A stretch of 64,000 nucleotides of DNA from Alsobacter sp046349155 (GCA_046349155.1 JAXMCW010000002.1:868001-932000); one strand, 5' to 3'. Counted from the first letter of the stretch, positions 37,131 through 46,940 are shown. The notes: a model not told the origin generated them from the letters alone. Made by a program: numbers and translations.

Positions 37131-38762
37131 TCACTCCAGCCGCCCCACCGCCGCCTCGGCGGCCTCGAGCACCGCGCCCGAGCGCACCAGCTCGAGCGCC
37201 TGCTGCATCTCGGTGGCGTACCAGCGGTCGCCGTCGAGCGTCGGCGGGATGACGGCGCGGATGGCCTCCAGCGCCGCGCGCGAGCCGGCGCCAAGCGGGT
37301 GGTCCTTGGCGATCGGCTCGACCAGGGACAGCGCCTGGGCGGCCATGAGCAGTTCCCCGGCCACGATCATCTCGGCGTTCTCCACGACCGTCCGGGCCTT
37401 GCGGGCGCACCAGGTGGAGTTCGACACGTGGTCCTCGGCGTTGCTCTTGCCGGGGATCGAGTCCACGGAGCCCGGCATGGAGAGGGTGCGGTTCTCCATG
37501 ACGAGCGCGGACATGGAGCACTGCACCGTGGCGAAGCCCGTGTTGAGGCCGCGCTTGCCCGCCAGGAGGTTGCGGGGCAGGCCGTAGCTCATGGTGGGAT
37601 CGACCAGTCGGGCGAGGCGACGCTCGCAGATCGCGCCGAGGTCGGTCATCGTCAGCGCCAGCAGGTCCATGGCCTGGGCCACGTACTGCCCGTGGAAATG
37701 GCCGCCGGAGATCGAGACGTAGCCGCCCTGCCCGTCGTCGAAGATGAGCGGGTTGTCGGTGGCCGAGTTGATCTCCCGCCCCATGACGCCCTCGATATAG
37801 GCGAGCGCCTCCATCGCGGGGCCATGCACCTGGGGCGCGCAGCGCAGCGAGTAGACGTCCTGCACGCGCGGCGCGGGCGGCTTGCCGGGCTGGCGGTTCT
37901 CGTCGGGATAGACCGTGAGGCGCGCGCCCTCGGAGCAGCGCTGCGAATCCCCGATCAGCCGCAGCACGTTGCGCGCCACCGCCGCCTGGCCGGGATGCGG
38001 GCGGGCCGCATGGACGCGGGGGTCGAAGGCGGCCTTCTCGGCTCGCATGGCCTCGAGCGACAAGGCGAGCGAGACGTTCGCCGTCTTCAGGATGCGCCGG
38101 GCGTCGTGCATCGCCAGCACGCCGACGGCGAGCGAGACGGTGGAGCCGTTGATCAGCGCGGACGCGTCCTTCGCGCCGAGGTCGAAGTCCGGCGAGAGCC
38201 CCGCCTTGGCGAGCGCGTCGCGGGCCGCCATGCGCCGGCCCTTGTAGACCATCTCTGCTTCGGGCATCCCGCACACCGCGCCGGCCATGTGGCCGAGCGG
38301 CGCGAGGTCGCCGGAGGCTCCGACCGAGCCCTTGGAGGGGATGACCGGGTGCAGCCCCGCGTTCAGGCAGTCGACGAGGCGTTCGACGAGCTCGACCCGG
38401 GGACCCGAATAGTTCGAGGCGAAGGCGTTGGCGCGCAGCAGCATGATGGCCCGCGTCGCGTCCTCGGGAAACGGCTCTCCGACCCCGGTCGCGTGGGCGT
38501 AGATGGACTTGGTCTGGTAGGCCTTCATGTCGGACATCAGCACGCGCTGGTCCTTGAACAGGCCGACGCCGGTGTTGAACGCGTACATCAGCGGCGCGTC
38601 GTCGTTCATCCAGCGCTCGTCGATGTAGCGGCGCGTCGCGGCGATGCGCTCGCGGGCGGCCGGGTCGAGCCGCGCCTTCTCGAAGCGGCCGGAGGCGCCC
38701 GGTCGCGCCACGCGCACCACGCCTTCCGCCTTCAGCGTCCTGCCGTCGATCTTCACCGTCAT
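37131..38762 (-). CDS. Aromatic amino acid ammonia-lyase (HAL/TAL/PAL family)
   Basis: A 543-residue MIO-dependent lyase that removes ammonia from His, Tyr or Phe. The self-forming MIO triad is A149-S150-G151 in GSVGASGDLAPLGHMAG, and the catalytic Tyr is Y60 in MYAFNTGVG. The selectivity site reads A89-H90 (SIYAHATGVG). His there fits histidine or tyrosine lyases rather than phenylalanine lyases, which carry Leu. It is slightly longer than HutH and has no hut neighbours. It is convergent with murA, 39 bp away, and lies 204 bp downstream of ugpC on the same strand. Specificity cannot be settled from the sequence. Confidence 0.88.
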   Translation of the reverse strand: MTVKIDGRTLKAEGVVRVARPGASGRFEKARLDPAARERIAATRRYIDERWMNDDAPLMYAFNTGVGLFKDQRVLMSDMKAYQTKSIYAHATGVGEPFPEDATRAIMLLRANAFASNYSGPRVELVERLVDCLNAGLHPVIPSKGSVGASGDLAPLGHMAGAVCGMPEAEMVYKGRRMAARDALAKAGLSPDFDLGAKDASALINGSTVSLAVGVLAMHDARRILKTANVSLALSLEAMRAEKAAFDPRVHAARPHPGQAAVARNVLRLIGDSQRCSEGARLTVYPDENRQPGKPPAPRVQDVYSLRCAPQVHGPAMEALAYIEGVMGREINSATDNPLIFDDGQGGYVSISGGHFHGQYVAQAMDLLALTMTDLGAICERRLARLVDPTMSYGLPRNLLAGKRGLNTGFATVQCSMSALVMENRTLSMPGSVDSIPGKSNAEDHVSNSTWCARKARTVVENAEMIVAGELLMAAQALSLVEPIAKDHPLGAGSRAALEAIRAVIPPTLDGDRWYATEMQQALELVRSGAVLEAAEAAVGRLE

Positions 38763-38966
38763 GTCAGCCCCCCGGGGCGTCCCTCCCTGTCCCCGCAAGG
38801 CCGGAGGGACTGCCGAACACCTGCGTCGACCTGCTCTAGCGCAACAGGCCTCCCGGCGTCGACGGGCCAGCGGCAGAAAGGGGAGCGCAGGCGGCCCCGA
38901 GCGCGGAAAAGGATCGTTTCCCGCACGGCGAAGCCCGGTCCCGGACGCCGGAGCCCGGCCGGGCGC

Positions 38967-40070
<1,104 letters not shown>

Positions 40071-40073
40071 CGC

Positions 40074-40925
40074 CTATTTCTCCGTCTCGACGAGACCGCG
40101 CACGAACAGCTTCTGCATCAGCAGCACAACCAGCACGGGAGGAAGCATGGCCAGAACGGCCGTGGTCATGGCGAGTTGCCACTCCGTCAGCGCGTCCTGC
40201 GTCACCAGCATCGTCTTGATGCCGACGACGATGGTCTGCATGTTGTCCTTGGTCGTGATCAGCAGGGGCCAGAGGTACTGGTTCCAGCCATAGATGAACT
40301 GGATCACGAACAGCGCGGCGATCGTCGTGGTCGACAGCGGCAGCACGGTGTCGACGAAGAACTTGAGGGGGCCCGCCCCGTCGATCTTCGAGGCTTCGAC
40401 GAGTTCGTCCGGGATCGTCATGAAGAACTGCCGGAAGAGCAGCGTCGCCGTCGCCGAGGCGATGAGCGGGATCGCGAGCCCGGCATAGGTGTCGAGCATC
40501 CGAAGCTGCGCCACGATCTCGTAGGTCGGGTAGATGCGCACCTCGACCGGCAGCATCAGCGTGACGAAGATCAGCCAGAACGCCGCCATCCGGAAGGGAA
40601 AGCGGAAATAGACGACCGCGTAGGCGGAGATGATGGAGATGGCGATCTTGCCCACGGCGATGGCGATGGCCATGACGAAGCTGTTCAACATCAACACGCT
40701 CACGGGCTGGCCGGTGGTGCGGCCGGCGCCGACGAAGAGCGTGCGGTAATAGTTCTCGGCCGCGTAGGGCCCCGGCACGAGGGGCATCGCGCCGTTGGCG
40801 ATCGTCGCGGCGTCCCAGGTCGACCCGACGACCGCGAGCCAGACGGGAAAGGCGACGACGAACACGCCGACCAGCAGGACCACGTGCGGCAGGGCGTCCG
40901 TGAACCAGTGACGTTTCTCGACCAT
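40074..40925 (-). CDS. ugpE: sn-glycerol-3-phosphate ABC transporter permease UgpE
   Basis: A 283-residue CUT1 permease with six predicted membrane spans and the EAA loop EASKIDGAGPLKFFVDTVLPL. The start MVEKRHWFTDALPHVVLLVGVFVVAFPVW and the segment YNRTLF-like YYRTLFVGAG resemble rhizobial UgpE. It lies 16 bp after ugpA and 3 bp before ugpC, in the classical ugpBAEC order. Confidence 0.92.
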   Translation of the reverse strand: MVEKRHWFTDALPHVVLLVGVFVVAFPVWLAVVGSTWDAATIANGAMPLVPGPYAAENYYRTLFVGAGRTTGQPVSVLMLNSFVMAIAIAVGKIAISIISAYAVVYFRFPFRMAAFWLIFVTLMLPVEVRIYPTYEIVAQLRMLDTYAGLAIPLIASATATLLFRQFFMTIPDELVEASKIDGAGPLKFFVDTVLPLSTTTIAALFVIQFIYGWNQYLWPLLITTKDNMQTIVVGIKTMLVTQDALTEWQLAMTTAVLAMLPPVLVVLLMQKLFVRGLVETEK

Positions 40926-40941
40926 CAGCCCCGGCTCCGCA

Positions 40942-41823
40942 TCAATAGGTCACCTTGCGCTCGACGTAGCGGAACTGCACCGCCGTCAGGCTGATGACGA
41001 TGATCATCAGGATCACGGACTGGGCGGCCGAGCCGCCAAGGTCGCCGCCGAGCCGGCCGTCGTTGAACACCTTGTAGACCAGCGTCTCCGTCGCCTTCGC
41101 CGGGCCGCCCTTGGTGATGGCGTCGATGATGCCGAACGTGTCGAAGAAGACGTAGGTGATGTTGACGACCAGCAGGAAGAAGGTGGTGGGCGACAATAGC
41201 GGGAAGACGATCGTCCAGAAGCGCCGCGCCGGGCGGGCGCCGTCGATGGCCGCCGCCTCGATCAGGCTCTTCGGAATGGACTGCAGGCCCGCGAGGAAGA
41301 ACAGGAAGTTGTAGCTGATCTGCTTCCAGGTCGCCGCCAGGATGACGAGAGTCATCGCGTGGGCGCCGTTGAGGAGCGGGTTCCAGTCGAGCCCCATGCC
41401 GCGCAGCCCCCGCCCCACCATGCCCAGCGACGGCTGGAACATGAAGAGCCACAGCACGCCCGCGATGGCCGGGGCCACGGCATAGGGCCAGATCAGCAGG
41501 GTCCGGTAGACGGTCGCGCCGCGGATCTGCTTGTCCGCCATCACGGCGAGCAGCAGCGCCGACGACATGGACAGCGCCGTGACGCTGGTCGAGAAGATCA
41601 CGGTCGTCCACATCGCCTCGTAATAGGCGCGGGACTTGAAGAGCTCGACGTAGTTCTCGAACCCGACGAACTCCGTCGCGGTGCCGAAGGCGTCCTGGAT
41701 GCGGAAGGACATCCAGCCCGCCTGCGAGGCCGGCCAGTAGAAGAAGACCAGCGTGATCGCGAGTTGCGGCGCCAGGAGCAGGTAGGGCAGCAGGCGATTG
41801 CTGAAGACCGATCGCTTTTCCAT
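40942..41823 (-). CDS. ugpA: sn-glycerol-3-phosphate ABC transporter permease UgpA
   Basis: A 293-residue CUT1 permease with six membrane spans and the EAA loop EAAAIDGARPARRFWTIVFPLL. The opening MEKRSVFSNRLLPYLLLAPQLAITLVFFYWPA is typical of UgpA. It lies 112 bp downstream of ugpB, with a strong hairpin in the gap, and is followed by ugpE. Confidence 0.92.
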   Translation of the reverse strand: MEKRSVFSNRLLPYLLLAPQLAITLVFFYWPASQAGWMSFRIQDAFGTATEFVGFENYVELFKSRAYYEAMWTTVIFSTSVTALSMSSALLLAVMADKQIRGATVYRTLLIWPYAVAPAIAGVLWLFMFQPSLGMVGRGLRGMGLDWNPLLNGAHAMTLVILAATWKQISYNFLFFLAGLQSIPKSLIEAAAIDGARPARRFWTIVFPLLSPTTFFLLVVNITYVFFDTFGIIDAITKGGPAKATETLVYKVFNDGRLGGDLGGSAAQSVILMIIVISLTAVQFRYVERKVTY

Positions 41824-41899
41824 GCTGCCCTGGTGGCCGGGGTGGTGGCGAGATCGACGGCGCGCGAGCCGCTTGAGGCGAAGCCCGGCGCATGAAACA

Positions 41900-41925
41900 G
41901 GCGCGCCCGCATCGGCGGGCGCGCC
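41900..41925 (-). promoter_or_regulatory. Perfect hairpin between ugpB and ugpA
   Basis: GGCGCGCCCGC (41900-41910) pairs perfectly with GCGGGCGCGCC (41915-41925) around a 4-nt loop. On the minus strand it lies 10 bp after the ugpB stop and is followed by TGTTTC. It probably protects the binding-protein mRNA and partly terminates transcription, giving more UgpB than permeases. Confidence 0.6.
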
Positions 41926-41935
41926 CTGGCAAGGA

Positions 41936-43246
41936 TCACTTGCCGGCGGTGCGCTCGAACTGGCGCAGGGTGGCGTTGGCGCGGCTCACCGCGTCGTCGA
42001 GCGCCTGCTGCGGCGACTTCTTGCCGGCGAGCGCGTTCTCGAGCTCCTCCGAGATCATGTCGCGGATCTGCACCATGTTGCCGAAGCGCAGGCCCCGGGA
42101 ATTCTCCGTCGGCTCCTTGTTCGTCAACGACTTGATGGGCGTCTCGCGGTCCGGGTTCTGCTGGTAGAAGCCCGACGCCTTCACCTTCTCGTAGGCCGCC
42201 TTGGTGATCGGGAGGTAGCCGGACTCGATGTGCAGCTTGGCCTGCCGGTCGGTGTCGGAGAGGAAGGTGAAGAACTTGGCGACGCCGTTGTACTCGGCCG
42301 CCGACTTGCCGCCCATGACCCACAGCGAGGCGCCGCCGATGATGGAGTTCTGAGGAGCGCCCGCGACGTCCGGGTAGTAGGGCATGAGGGCGGAGGTAAA
42401 GTCGAACTTGGCGTTGGCCTTCACATTGCCGAAGAATCCCGACGAGGTCAGCATGATCGGGCATTCACCGGAGGTGAAGCGGCCTTCGTTCTCGTTGGCG
42501 CGCCCGGAATAGTCGTAGACCTTGTCCTTCTGCAGGGCGACGAGATCGGTCAGAAGCCTCACATGGGTGGGGCTGTTGAACTTCATCTCGGTGTCGAAGC
42601 CGTCGAGACCGTTCGCCTTGGTCCCCATCGGCACGTTGTGCCAGGCCGAGAACTGCTCCACGAGAGCCCAGGGCGACCACGCGGCGGTGAAGCCGCACTT
42701 GTCGTAGCCGGCGGCCTTCAGCTTCTTGCCCGCCTCGAACACCTCCGGCCAGGTCTTCGGGACGTCCGCGATGTTGGCCTTCTTCAGCGCGTCGCGGTTG
42801 ACCCACATCACCATGGTCGAGGAATTGAAGGGGAAGGACAGCATCTCGCCCTTCGCCGTGGAATAGTAGCCGGTGATGGCCGGCAGGTAGGACTGCGGGT
42901 CGAACTTCTCGCCCGCCTCCTTCATCATCTCCTGCACGGGCTTGATGGCGCCCTTGGCCGCCATCATCGTGGCCGTGCCGACCTCGAAGACCTGCATGAT
43001 ATGGGGCGCGTTGCCGGCGCGGAAGGCCGCGATGCCGGCGTTCAGCGTGTCGGCATAGGAGCCCTTGTAGGTCGCGACGACCTTGTACTCGCTCTGCGAC
43101 GCGTTGAAGTCGGCGGCCAGCTTGTTGACGACGTCGTTGTTGGCGCCGGTCATGGCGTGCCACCACTGGATCTCGGTCTGCGCCATCGCCGTGCCGCTCA
43201 TCAGGAGGCTGGCGAGGGTGGCCGCGACGGCGAATCGGATGGTCAT
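41936..43246 (-). CDS. ugpB: sn-glycerol-3-phosphate-binding periplasmic protein UgpB
   Basis: A 436-residue family 1 binding protein with a Sec signal peptide (residues 1 to about 22, ending AMAQ). The mature start is TEIQWWHAMTGANNDVVNKLAADFNASQ. The SFPFNSSTMVMWVNRDALKKAN, GFTAAWSPWALVEQFSAWHN and GESGYLPITKAAYE-like regions match UgpB. It captures glycerol-3-phosphate or glycerophosphodiesters in the periplasm. The ATG at 43246 has GGGAG at 6 bp. A PHO-box-like site 84 bp upstream supports the identification and suggests PhoB control under phosphate limitation. Confidence 0.93.
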   Translation of the reverse strand: MTIRFAVAATLASLLMSGTAMAQTEIQWWHAMTGANNDVVNKLAADFNASQSEYKVVATYKGSYADTLNAGIAAFRAGNAPHIMQVFEVGTATMMAAKGAIKPVQEMMKEAGEKFDPQSYLPAITGYYSTAKGEMLSFPFNSSTMVMWVNRDALKKANIADVPKTWPEVFEAGKKLKAAGYDKCGFTAAWSPWALVEQFSAWHNVPMGTKANGLDGFDTEMKFNSPTHVRLLTDLVALQKDKVYDYSGRANENEGRFTSGECPIMLTSSGFFGNVKANAKFDFTSALMPYYPDVAGAPQNSIIGGASLWVMGGKSAAEYNGVAKFFTFLSDTDRQAKLHIESGYLPITKAAYEKVKASGFYQQNPDRETPIKSLTNKEPTENSRGLRFGNMVQIRDMISEELENALAGKKSPQQALDDAVSRANATLRQFERTAGK

Positions 43247-43329
43247 GGTCTTCTCCCTGTGGCGCCGCTTCGGGTGCGGGCCTCGTTGCTGGTTCTTTTC
43301 GGTTTTCGTCCCGTTTTCGTGAAGCTTCC

Positions 43330-43347
43330 ATGACGGGACGATGACAT
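43330..43347 (-). promoter_or_regulatory. PHO-box-like site upstream of ugpB
   Basis: On the minus strand the sequence reads ATGTCAT-CGTC-CCGTCAT, two 7-bp direct repeats with a 4-bp spacer (11-bp period). This matches the PhoB consensus CTGTCAT-N4-CTGTCAT at 12 of 14 positions. It lies 84 bp upstream of ugpB, whose homologues belong to the Pho regulon. Confidence 0.7.
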
Positions 43348-43369
43348 CAAGGGCCCTGCGTGACGAAAG

Positions 43370-43391
43370 ACGCCGCGCGGAGGCGCGGCGT
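43370..43391 (-). terminator. Hairpin terminator downstream of the Gly/Pro/Tyr-rich gene
   Basis: ACGCCGCGC (43370-43378) pairs perfectly with GCGCGGCGT (43383-43391) around a GGAG loop. On the minus strand it is followed by CTTTC, a weak T-run. It would end the 43444-43788 transcript before the ugpB promoter. Confidence 0.5.
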
Positions 43392-43443
43392 GCAAACGGG
43401 GCCGTCGGGCTGGCTTGACGGGCAGGCGCGCGGGATCCGCGGC

Positions 43444-43788
43444 TCAGTAGGAGGCCACGGCCCCGCGCTTGGTGCCGAAGCCCGGGATGAAGCACTGGCA
43501 GGGCGCATTGGCCGGCAGGGGGCGGCCGGTGGAGCAATTGCCCCGTGAGGTGATGCACACGTTGCTGCCGGGGCGGCCGTAGCCCGGAGGCCGGCCATAG
43601 CCATAGCCATAGCCATATCCTGGAGGCCGGCCGTAGCCATAGCCGGGCGGCGGCGGGCGATAGCCGTAGCCGTATCCGGGCGGGGGCGGCGGCGGACGGT
43701 AATAGGGATCATAGTACTGCGCCGAGGCCGGCGCCGCGCCCAGGCAGGCCAGGGCGGCCAGGCTCAGCAGAATCGATCGCTTCATCAT
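43444..43788 (-). CDS. Small secreted Gly/Pro/Tyr-rich protein
   Basis: A 114-residue protein with a Sec signal peptide (about residues 1-23, ending ASAQ), a repetitive PPPPGYGYG region at about residues 28-75 and a C-terminal Cys-containing domain (NVCITSRGNCSTGRPLPANAPCQCFIPGFG). The four Cys could form two disulfides. The repeat region is low complexity and encoded by CCATAG-type DNA repeats. Similar PGYGY-rich exported proteins are widespread in Hyphomicrobiales, but I know of no function. It is a single gene with its own terminator. Cell envelope or surface location is inferred. Confidence 0.8.
   Translation of the reverse strand: MMKRSILLSLAALACLGAAPASAQYYDPYYRPPPPPPGYGYGYRPPPPGYGYGRPPGYGYGYGYGRPPGYGRPGSNVCITSRGNCSTGRPLPANAPCQCFIPGFGTKRGAVASY
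43595..43618. repeat. CCATAG hexanucleotide tandem repeat inside the secreted-protein gene
   Basis: Three perfect CCATAG units and one CCATAT unit run in tandem from 43595. They encode the Gly-Tyr repeats on the minus strand. The unit is a multiple of three, so changes in copy number would keep the reading frame. Confidence 0.7.
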
Positions 43789-44018
43789 CTCTCTCCAGGC
43801 GCGTCTGGCGACGCCTGGAGCATCTCACCCTGCGATTGCATCCAGCGCAAGACCAGTTCCCGGTGAGCGTGGATCGCAGGCCGGGCGGAGCGCGGGAGGC
43901 CTTTACGCCGGCGTGGCCCGCCCCCATCTTCTGGCCAACGACGACGCCTTACCGGCCCGCGGCTCCGGCCGCCGACGTGGCCGGGCCGCGCGGTCCACTT
44001 CTGGAGTACCGACCCGCC

Positions 44019-44471
44019 ATGGACGACCTGAAGCTCCTCGCGCTCGACAAGGAGGACCTCGAAATCCTCTCCGCCCACCTCCAGGACGCGGTGCTGAAGG
44101 TCGGCGACATGGCCTTCCTGCCAGGCCAGCAGCGTTTCGCGCTGGTCGCCAACCGGTTCGACTGGGATTCGGCCGATGCGGGCCACAACCGGCGCCGCAG
44201 GACGGGGCTGCACTTCGACCGCGTGATGCGCGTGCGTCGGCAGCGCCTGCGCACGGACGCCCCCGACGCGGTGCTGAACCTCCTCGCCGTGACGTTCGAG
44301 GAGACCGAGGCGCCTTCCGGCCTGGTGACGCTGGTGTTCAGCGGCGGCGCGGCCGTCCAGCTCGAGGTCGAGTGCCTGGAATGCCAGATGCGGGACCTCG
44401 GCCCGGTCTGGGAGACCGCCAGCCGGCCGGTCCATGCGCCGTCCGACGCGCCGGACACGCGGACCGCCTGA
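44019..44471 (+). CDS. DUF2948 family protein
   Basis: A 150-residue protein, MDDLKLLALDKEDLEILSAHLQDAVLKVGDMAFLPGQQRFALVANRFDWD, matching the DUF2948 family of alphaproteobacteria, which sits between murA and hisD in many Hyphomicrobiales. No function is known. The C-terminal LVTLVFSGGAAVQLEVECLECQMRDLG is the most conserved part. The ATG at 44019 corresponds to the family start; the upstream open frame is not homologous. hisD follows after 134 bp. Confidence 0.88.
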   Translation: MDDLKLLALDKEDLEILSAHLQDAVLKVGDMAFLPGQQRFALVANRFDWDSADAGHNRRRRTGLHFDRVMRVRRQRLRTDAPDAVLNLLAVTFEETEAPSGLVTLVFSGGAAVQLEVECLECQMRDLGPVWETASRPVHAPSDAPDTRTA

Positions 44472-44605
44472 CCGGCGAGGGGCCTGACTCGCGCGCGGAC
44501 ACCTGATAGGAGCGGGTCGGCGGCGGCCGCTTTCGCCTCGGCCGCCCCCGGCTCCCGCGCCCGCCCGGGGCCGATCCTGCCCAGGCGGAGGGGGATCCAC
44601 CCACC

Positions 44606-45901
44606 ATGCCGATGCGACTCGATGCCCGCGCCGAGCGTTTCGAGGCGGACTTCGCCGCGCTCCTCGCCATGAAGCGCGAGGTCTCCGAGGATGTCGACCT
44701 CGCGGCCAAGGCGATCATCGAGGACGTCGTGCGCCGGGGCGACGAGGCGCTGGTCGACTACACCCAGCGCTTCGACCGGCTCGAGCTGACGCCGCAGACC
44801 CTGCGCATCTCCCCTGCCGAGGTCGAGGAGGCGGTCGGCGGCTGCGAGGCTGAGGCGCTCGCGGCGCTGAGGCTCGCGCACGCCCGGATCGTGGCCTATC
44901 ACGAGCGCCAGAAGCCCGCCGACGACCGCTTCACCGACGCGCTGGGCGTGGAGATGGGCCATCGCTGGACGGCGGTGGAGGCCGCTGGCCTCTATGTGCC
45001 CGGGGGCACGGCAAGCTACCCCTCCTCGGTGCTGATGAACGCCGTCCCGGCCGCCGTGGCCGGCGTGCCGCGCATCGTGATGGTGGTCCCCTCCCCCGAC
45101 GGCGTGCTCAATCCGCTGGTGCTGGCCGCCGCGCGGCTCGCCGGCGTGACCGAGATCTACCGCATCGGCGGCGCGCAGGCCGTGGCGGCCCTCGCCTACG
45201 GCACGGCGACCATCGCGCCGGTCGCCAAGATCGTCGGCCCAGGCAACGCCTATGTCGCCGCGGCCAAGCGGCGCGTCTTCGGCCAGGTCGGCATCGACAT
45301 GATCGCCGGCCCCTCGGAAGTGGTGATCCTGGCCGACGGCCACGCCAACCCGGACTGGGTCGCCGCCGACCTGCTCGCCCAGGCCGAGCACGACACGGCC
45401 GCCCAGTCGATCCTCGTCACCGACAGCCCCGACCTCGCCGAGGCCGTGGCCGCGGCCGTCGAGCGTCACCTGACGACGCTTCCGCGCCGCGACATCGCAG
45501 GCCAGAGCTGGGCCGAGTTCGGCGCCATCGTGCTGGTGCCCTCGCTCGGCGAGGCCGTGCCCCTTGTCGACCGGCTGGCGCCCGAGCACCTGGAGATTGA
45601 GGCGGAGAATGCGGAGGAGCTCGCCGGCCGCATCCGCAACGCCGGGGCCATCTTCCTGGGCAGCTACACGCCCGAGGCCGTCGGCGACTATGTCGGGGGA
45701 CCCAACCACGTCCTGCCCACCGCCCGGTCGGCCCGCTTTTCCTCCGGCCTCGGCGTGCTCGACTTCATGAAGCGCACCTCGATCCTCAAGTGCGGCCCCG
45801 AGCAGCTCAGGGCAATCGGCCCGGCCGCGGTGACGCTCGGCGAGGCCGAGGGCCTGGGCGGGCATGCCCGCTCCGTCTCGATCCGGCTCAACGGGGCCTG
45901 A
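44606..45901 (+). CDS. hisD: Histidinol dehydrogenase
   Basis: A 431-residue zinc enzyme that oxidises L-histidinol to L-histidine in two NAD-dependent steps, the end of histidine biosynthesis. Diagnostic segments are RIGGAQAVAALAYGT, KIVGPGNAYVAAAKR, DMIAGPSEVVILAD, the zinc and catalytic region LLAQAEHD, and LAPEHLEI followed by YVGGPNHVLPT. It starts at ATG 44606 and is followed by UPF0262 after 1 bp. Confidence 0.96.
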   Translation: MPMRLDARAERFEADFAALLAMKREVSEDVDLAAKAIIEDVVRRGDEALVDYTQRFDRLELTPQTLRISPAEVEEAVGGCEAEALAALRLAHARIVAYHERQKPADDRFTDALGVEMGHRWTAVEAAGLYVPGGTASYPSSVLMNAVPAAVAGVPRIVMVVPSPDGVLNPLVLAAARLAGVTEIYRIGGAQAVAALAYGTATIAPVAKIVGPGNAYVAAAKRRVFGQVGIDMIAGPSEVVILADGHANPDWVAADLLAQAEHDTAAQSILVTDSPDLAEAVAAAVERHLTTLPRRDIAGQSWAEFGAIVLVPSLGEAVPLVDRLAPEHLEIEAENAEELAGRIRNAGAIFLGSYTPEAVGDYVGGPNHVLPTARSARFSSGLGVLDFMKRTSILKCGPEQLRAIGPAAVTLGEAEGLGGHARSVSIRLNGA

Positions 45902-45902
45902 C

Positions 45903-46412
45903 ATGACCGGCCATGGCCATCACGGGGACAAGCCGCCGCCGGACCCCAAGCGCAAGCTCGTCGGCGTGACGCTCGACGAGGTTTCGATCGGCCGCGGCGC
46001 GCCCGAGCAGGAGCACGAGCGGGCGGTCGCCATCTACGACCTCATCGAGAGCAACCGCTTCGGCGTGCCCGGCCACGAGGGCGGGCCCTATGCGCTCCAC
46101 CTGGGGCTCGTCTCCAGCAAGCTCGCCCTGGAGATCCGGCACGCCGACGGGCAGCCGGTGATCACCCACATCCTCTCGCTGGCGCCCTTCCGCAAGGTCG
46201 TGAAGGACTATTTCATGGTCTGCGAGAGCTACTACGCGGCCATCCGCACGGCGAGCGCCGCCCAGATCGAGGCGATCGACATGGGCCGGCGGGGCCTGCA
46301 CAACGAGGCGGCGCAGATCCTGATGGAGCGGCTCGACGGCAAGGTCGAGGTGGACTTCGACACCGCGCGGCGTCTCTTCACCCTCATCATGGCCCTGCAC
46401 TGGAAAGGCTGA
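45903..46412 (+). CDS. UPF0262 family protein
   Basis: A 169-residue alphaproteobacterial protein of the UPF0262 family (KLVGVTLDEVSIGRGAPEQEHERAVAIYDLIESNRF, then LHLGLVSSKLALEIRHADG and FRKVVKDYFMVCESYYAAIR). Function unknown. It starts 1 bp after hisD and ends 3 bp before the phosphatase gene, so the three form a tight operon. Confidence 0.92.
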   Translation: MTGHGHHGDKPPPDPKRKLVGVTLDEVSIGRGAPEQEHERAVAIYDLIESNRFGVPGHEGGPYALHLGLVSSKLALEIRHADGQPVITHILSLAPFRKVVKDYFMVCESYYAAIRTASAAQIEAIDMGRRGLHNEAAQILMERLDGKVEVDFDTARRLFTLIMALHWKG

Positions 46413-46415
46413 TGC

Positions 46416-46865
46416 ATGGCGGCTGAGGGGGCGGGCCGGCGTCTGGGCGCAGTCTTGTTCACCTGCGCCTTCAACGCCGTCCGGTCGCCCATGGCCGAGG
46501 CCATCGCCCGCCACTTCTTCGGCCGCTCGACCTACGTGCAGTCGGCCGGGGTGCGCAAGGGCGAGACCGATCCCTTCATGGTCGCCGTGCTCGACGAGAT
46601 CGGCATCGACGCCTCCCGCCACAAGCCGCGCACGCTGGAGGAACTCGAGGACTGGGAGGGGCTCAACTTCGACCTGATCGTCTCGCTGAGCCCCGAGGCC
46701 CACCACCAGGCCCTGGAGGCGACGCGCACGAGCGCGGTCGAGGTCGAGTACTGGCCGACGCTCGACCCCACCGTGGTGCAAGGCTCGCGCGAGCAGCAGC
46801 TCGACGCCTATCGCGACGTGCGCGACGGCCTGATCAAGCGGATCAAGGACCGGCTCGGACGGTGA
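46416..46865 (+). CDS. Low-molecular-weight protein-tyrosine-phosphatase/arsenate reductase-like protein
   Basis: A 149-residue LMW-PTP fold protein with the phosphate loop C-x5-R at C17-R23 (CAFNAVRSPMAEA) and the general-acid Asp in WPTLDPT near the C-terminus. This class hydrolyses phosphotyrosine or reduces arsenate. In this conserved hisD operon it is usually annotated as a low-molecular-weight phosphatase. It lies 3 bp after UPF0262 and is convergent with mscL. Confidence 0.9.
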   Translation: MAAEGAGRRLGAVLFTCAFNAVRSPMAEAIARHFFGRSTYVQSAGVRKGETDPFMVAVLDEIGIDASRHKPRTLEELEDWEGLNFDLIVSLSPEAHHQALEATRTSAVEVEYWPTLDPTVVQGSREQQLDAYRDVRDGLIKRIKDRLGR

Positions 46866-46940
46866 AGGCCGCGACGACACCGTCGCGGCCGTGCTCGCGG
46901 GCGCAGCGAAGCCGTCCGGCCCTCGCCGCGACGATCCCCG

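Noticed and set aside
43595..43618. Tandem CCATAG units as a CRISPR-like array
   Set aside because: There are no spacers and the repeats are part of a translated Gly-Tyr region.
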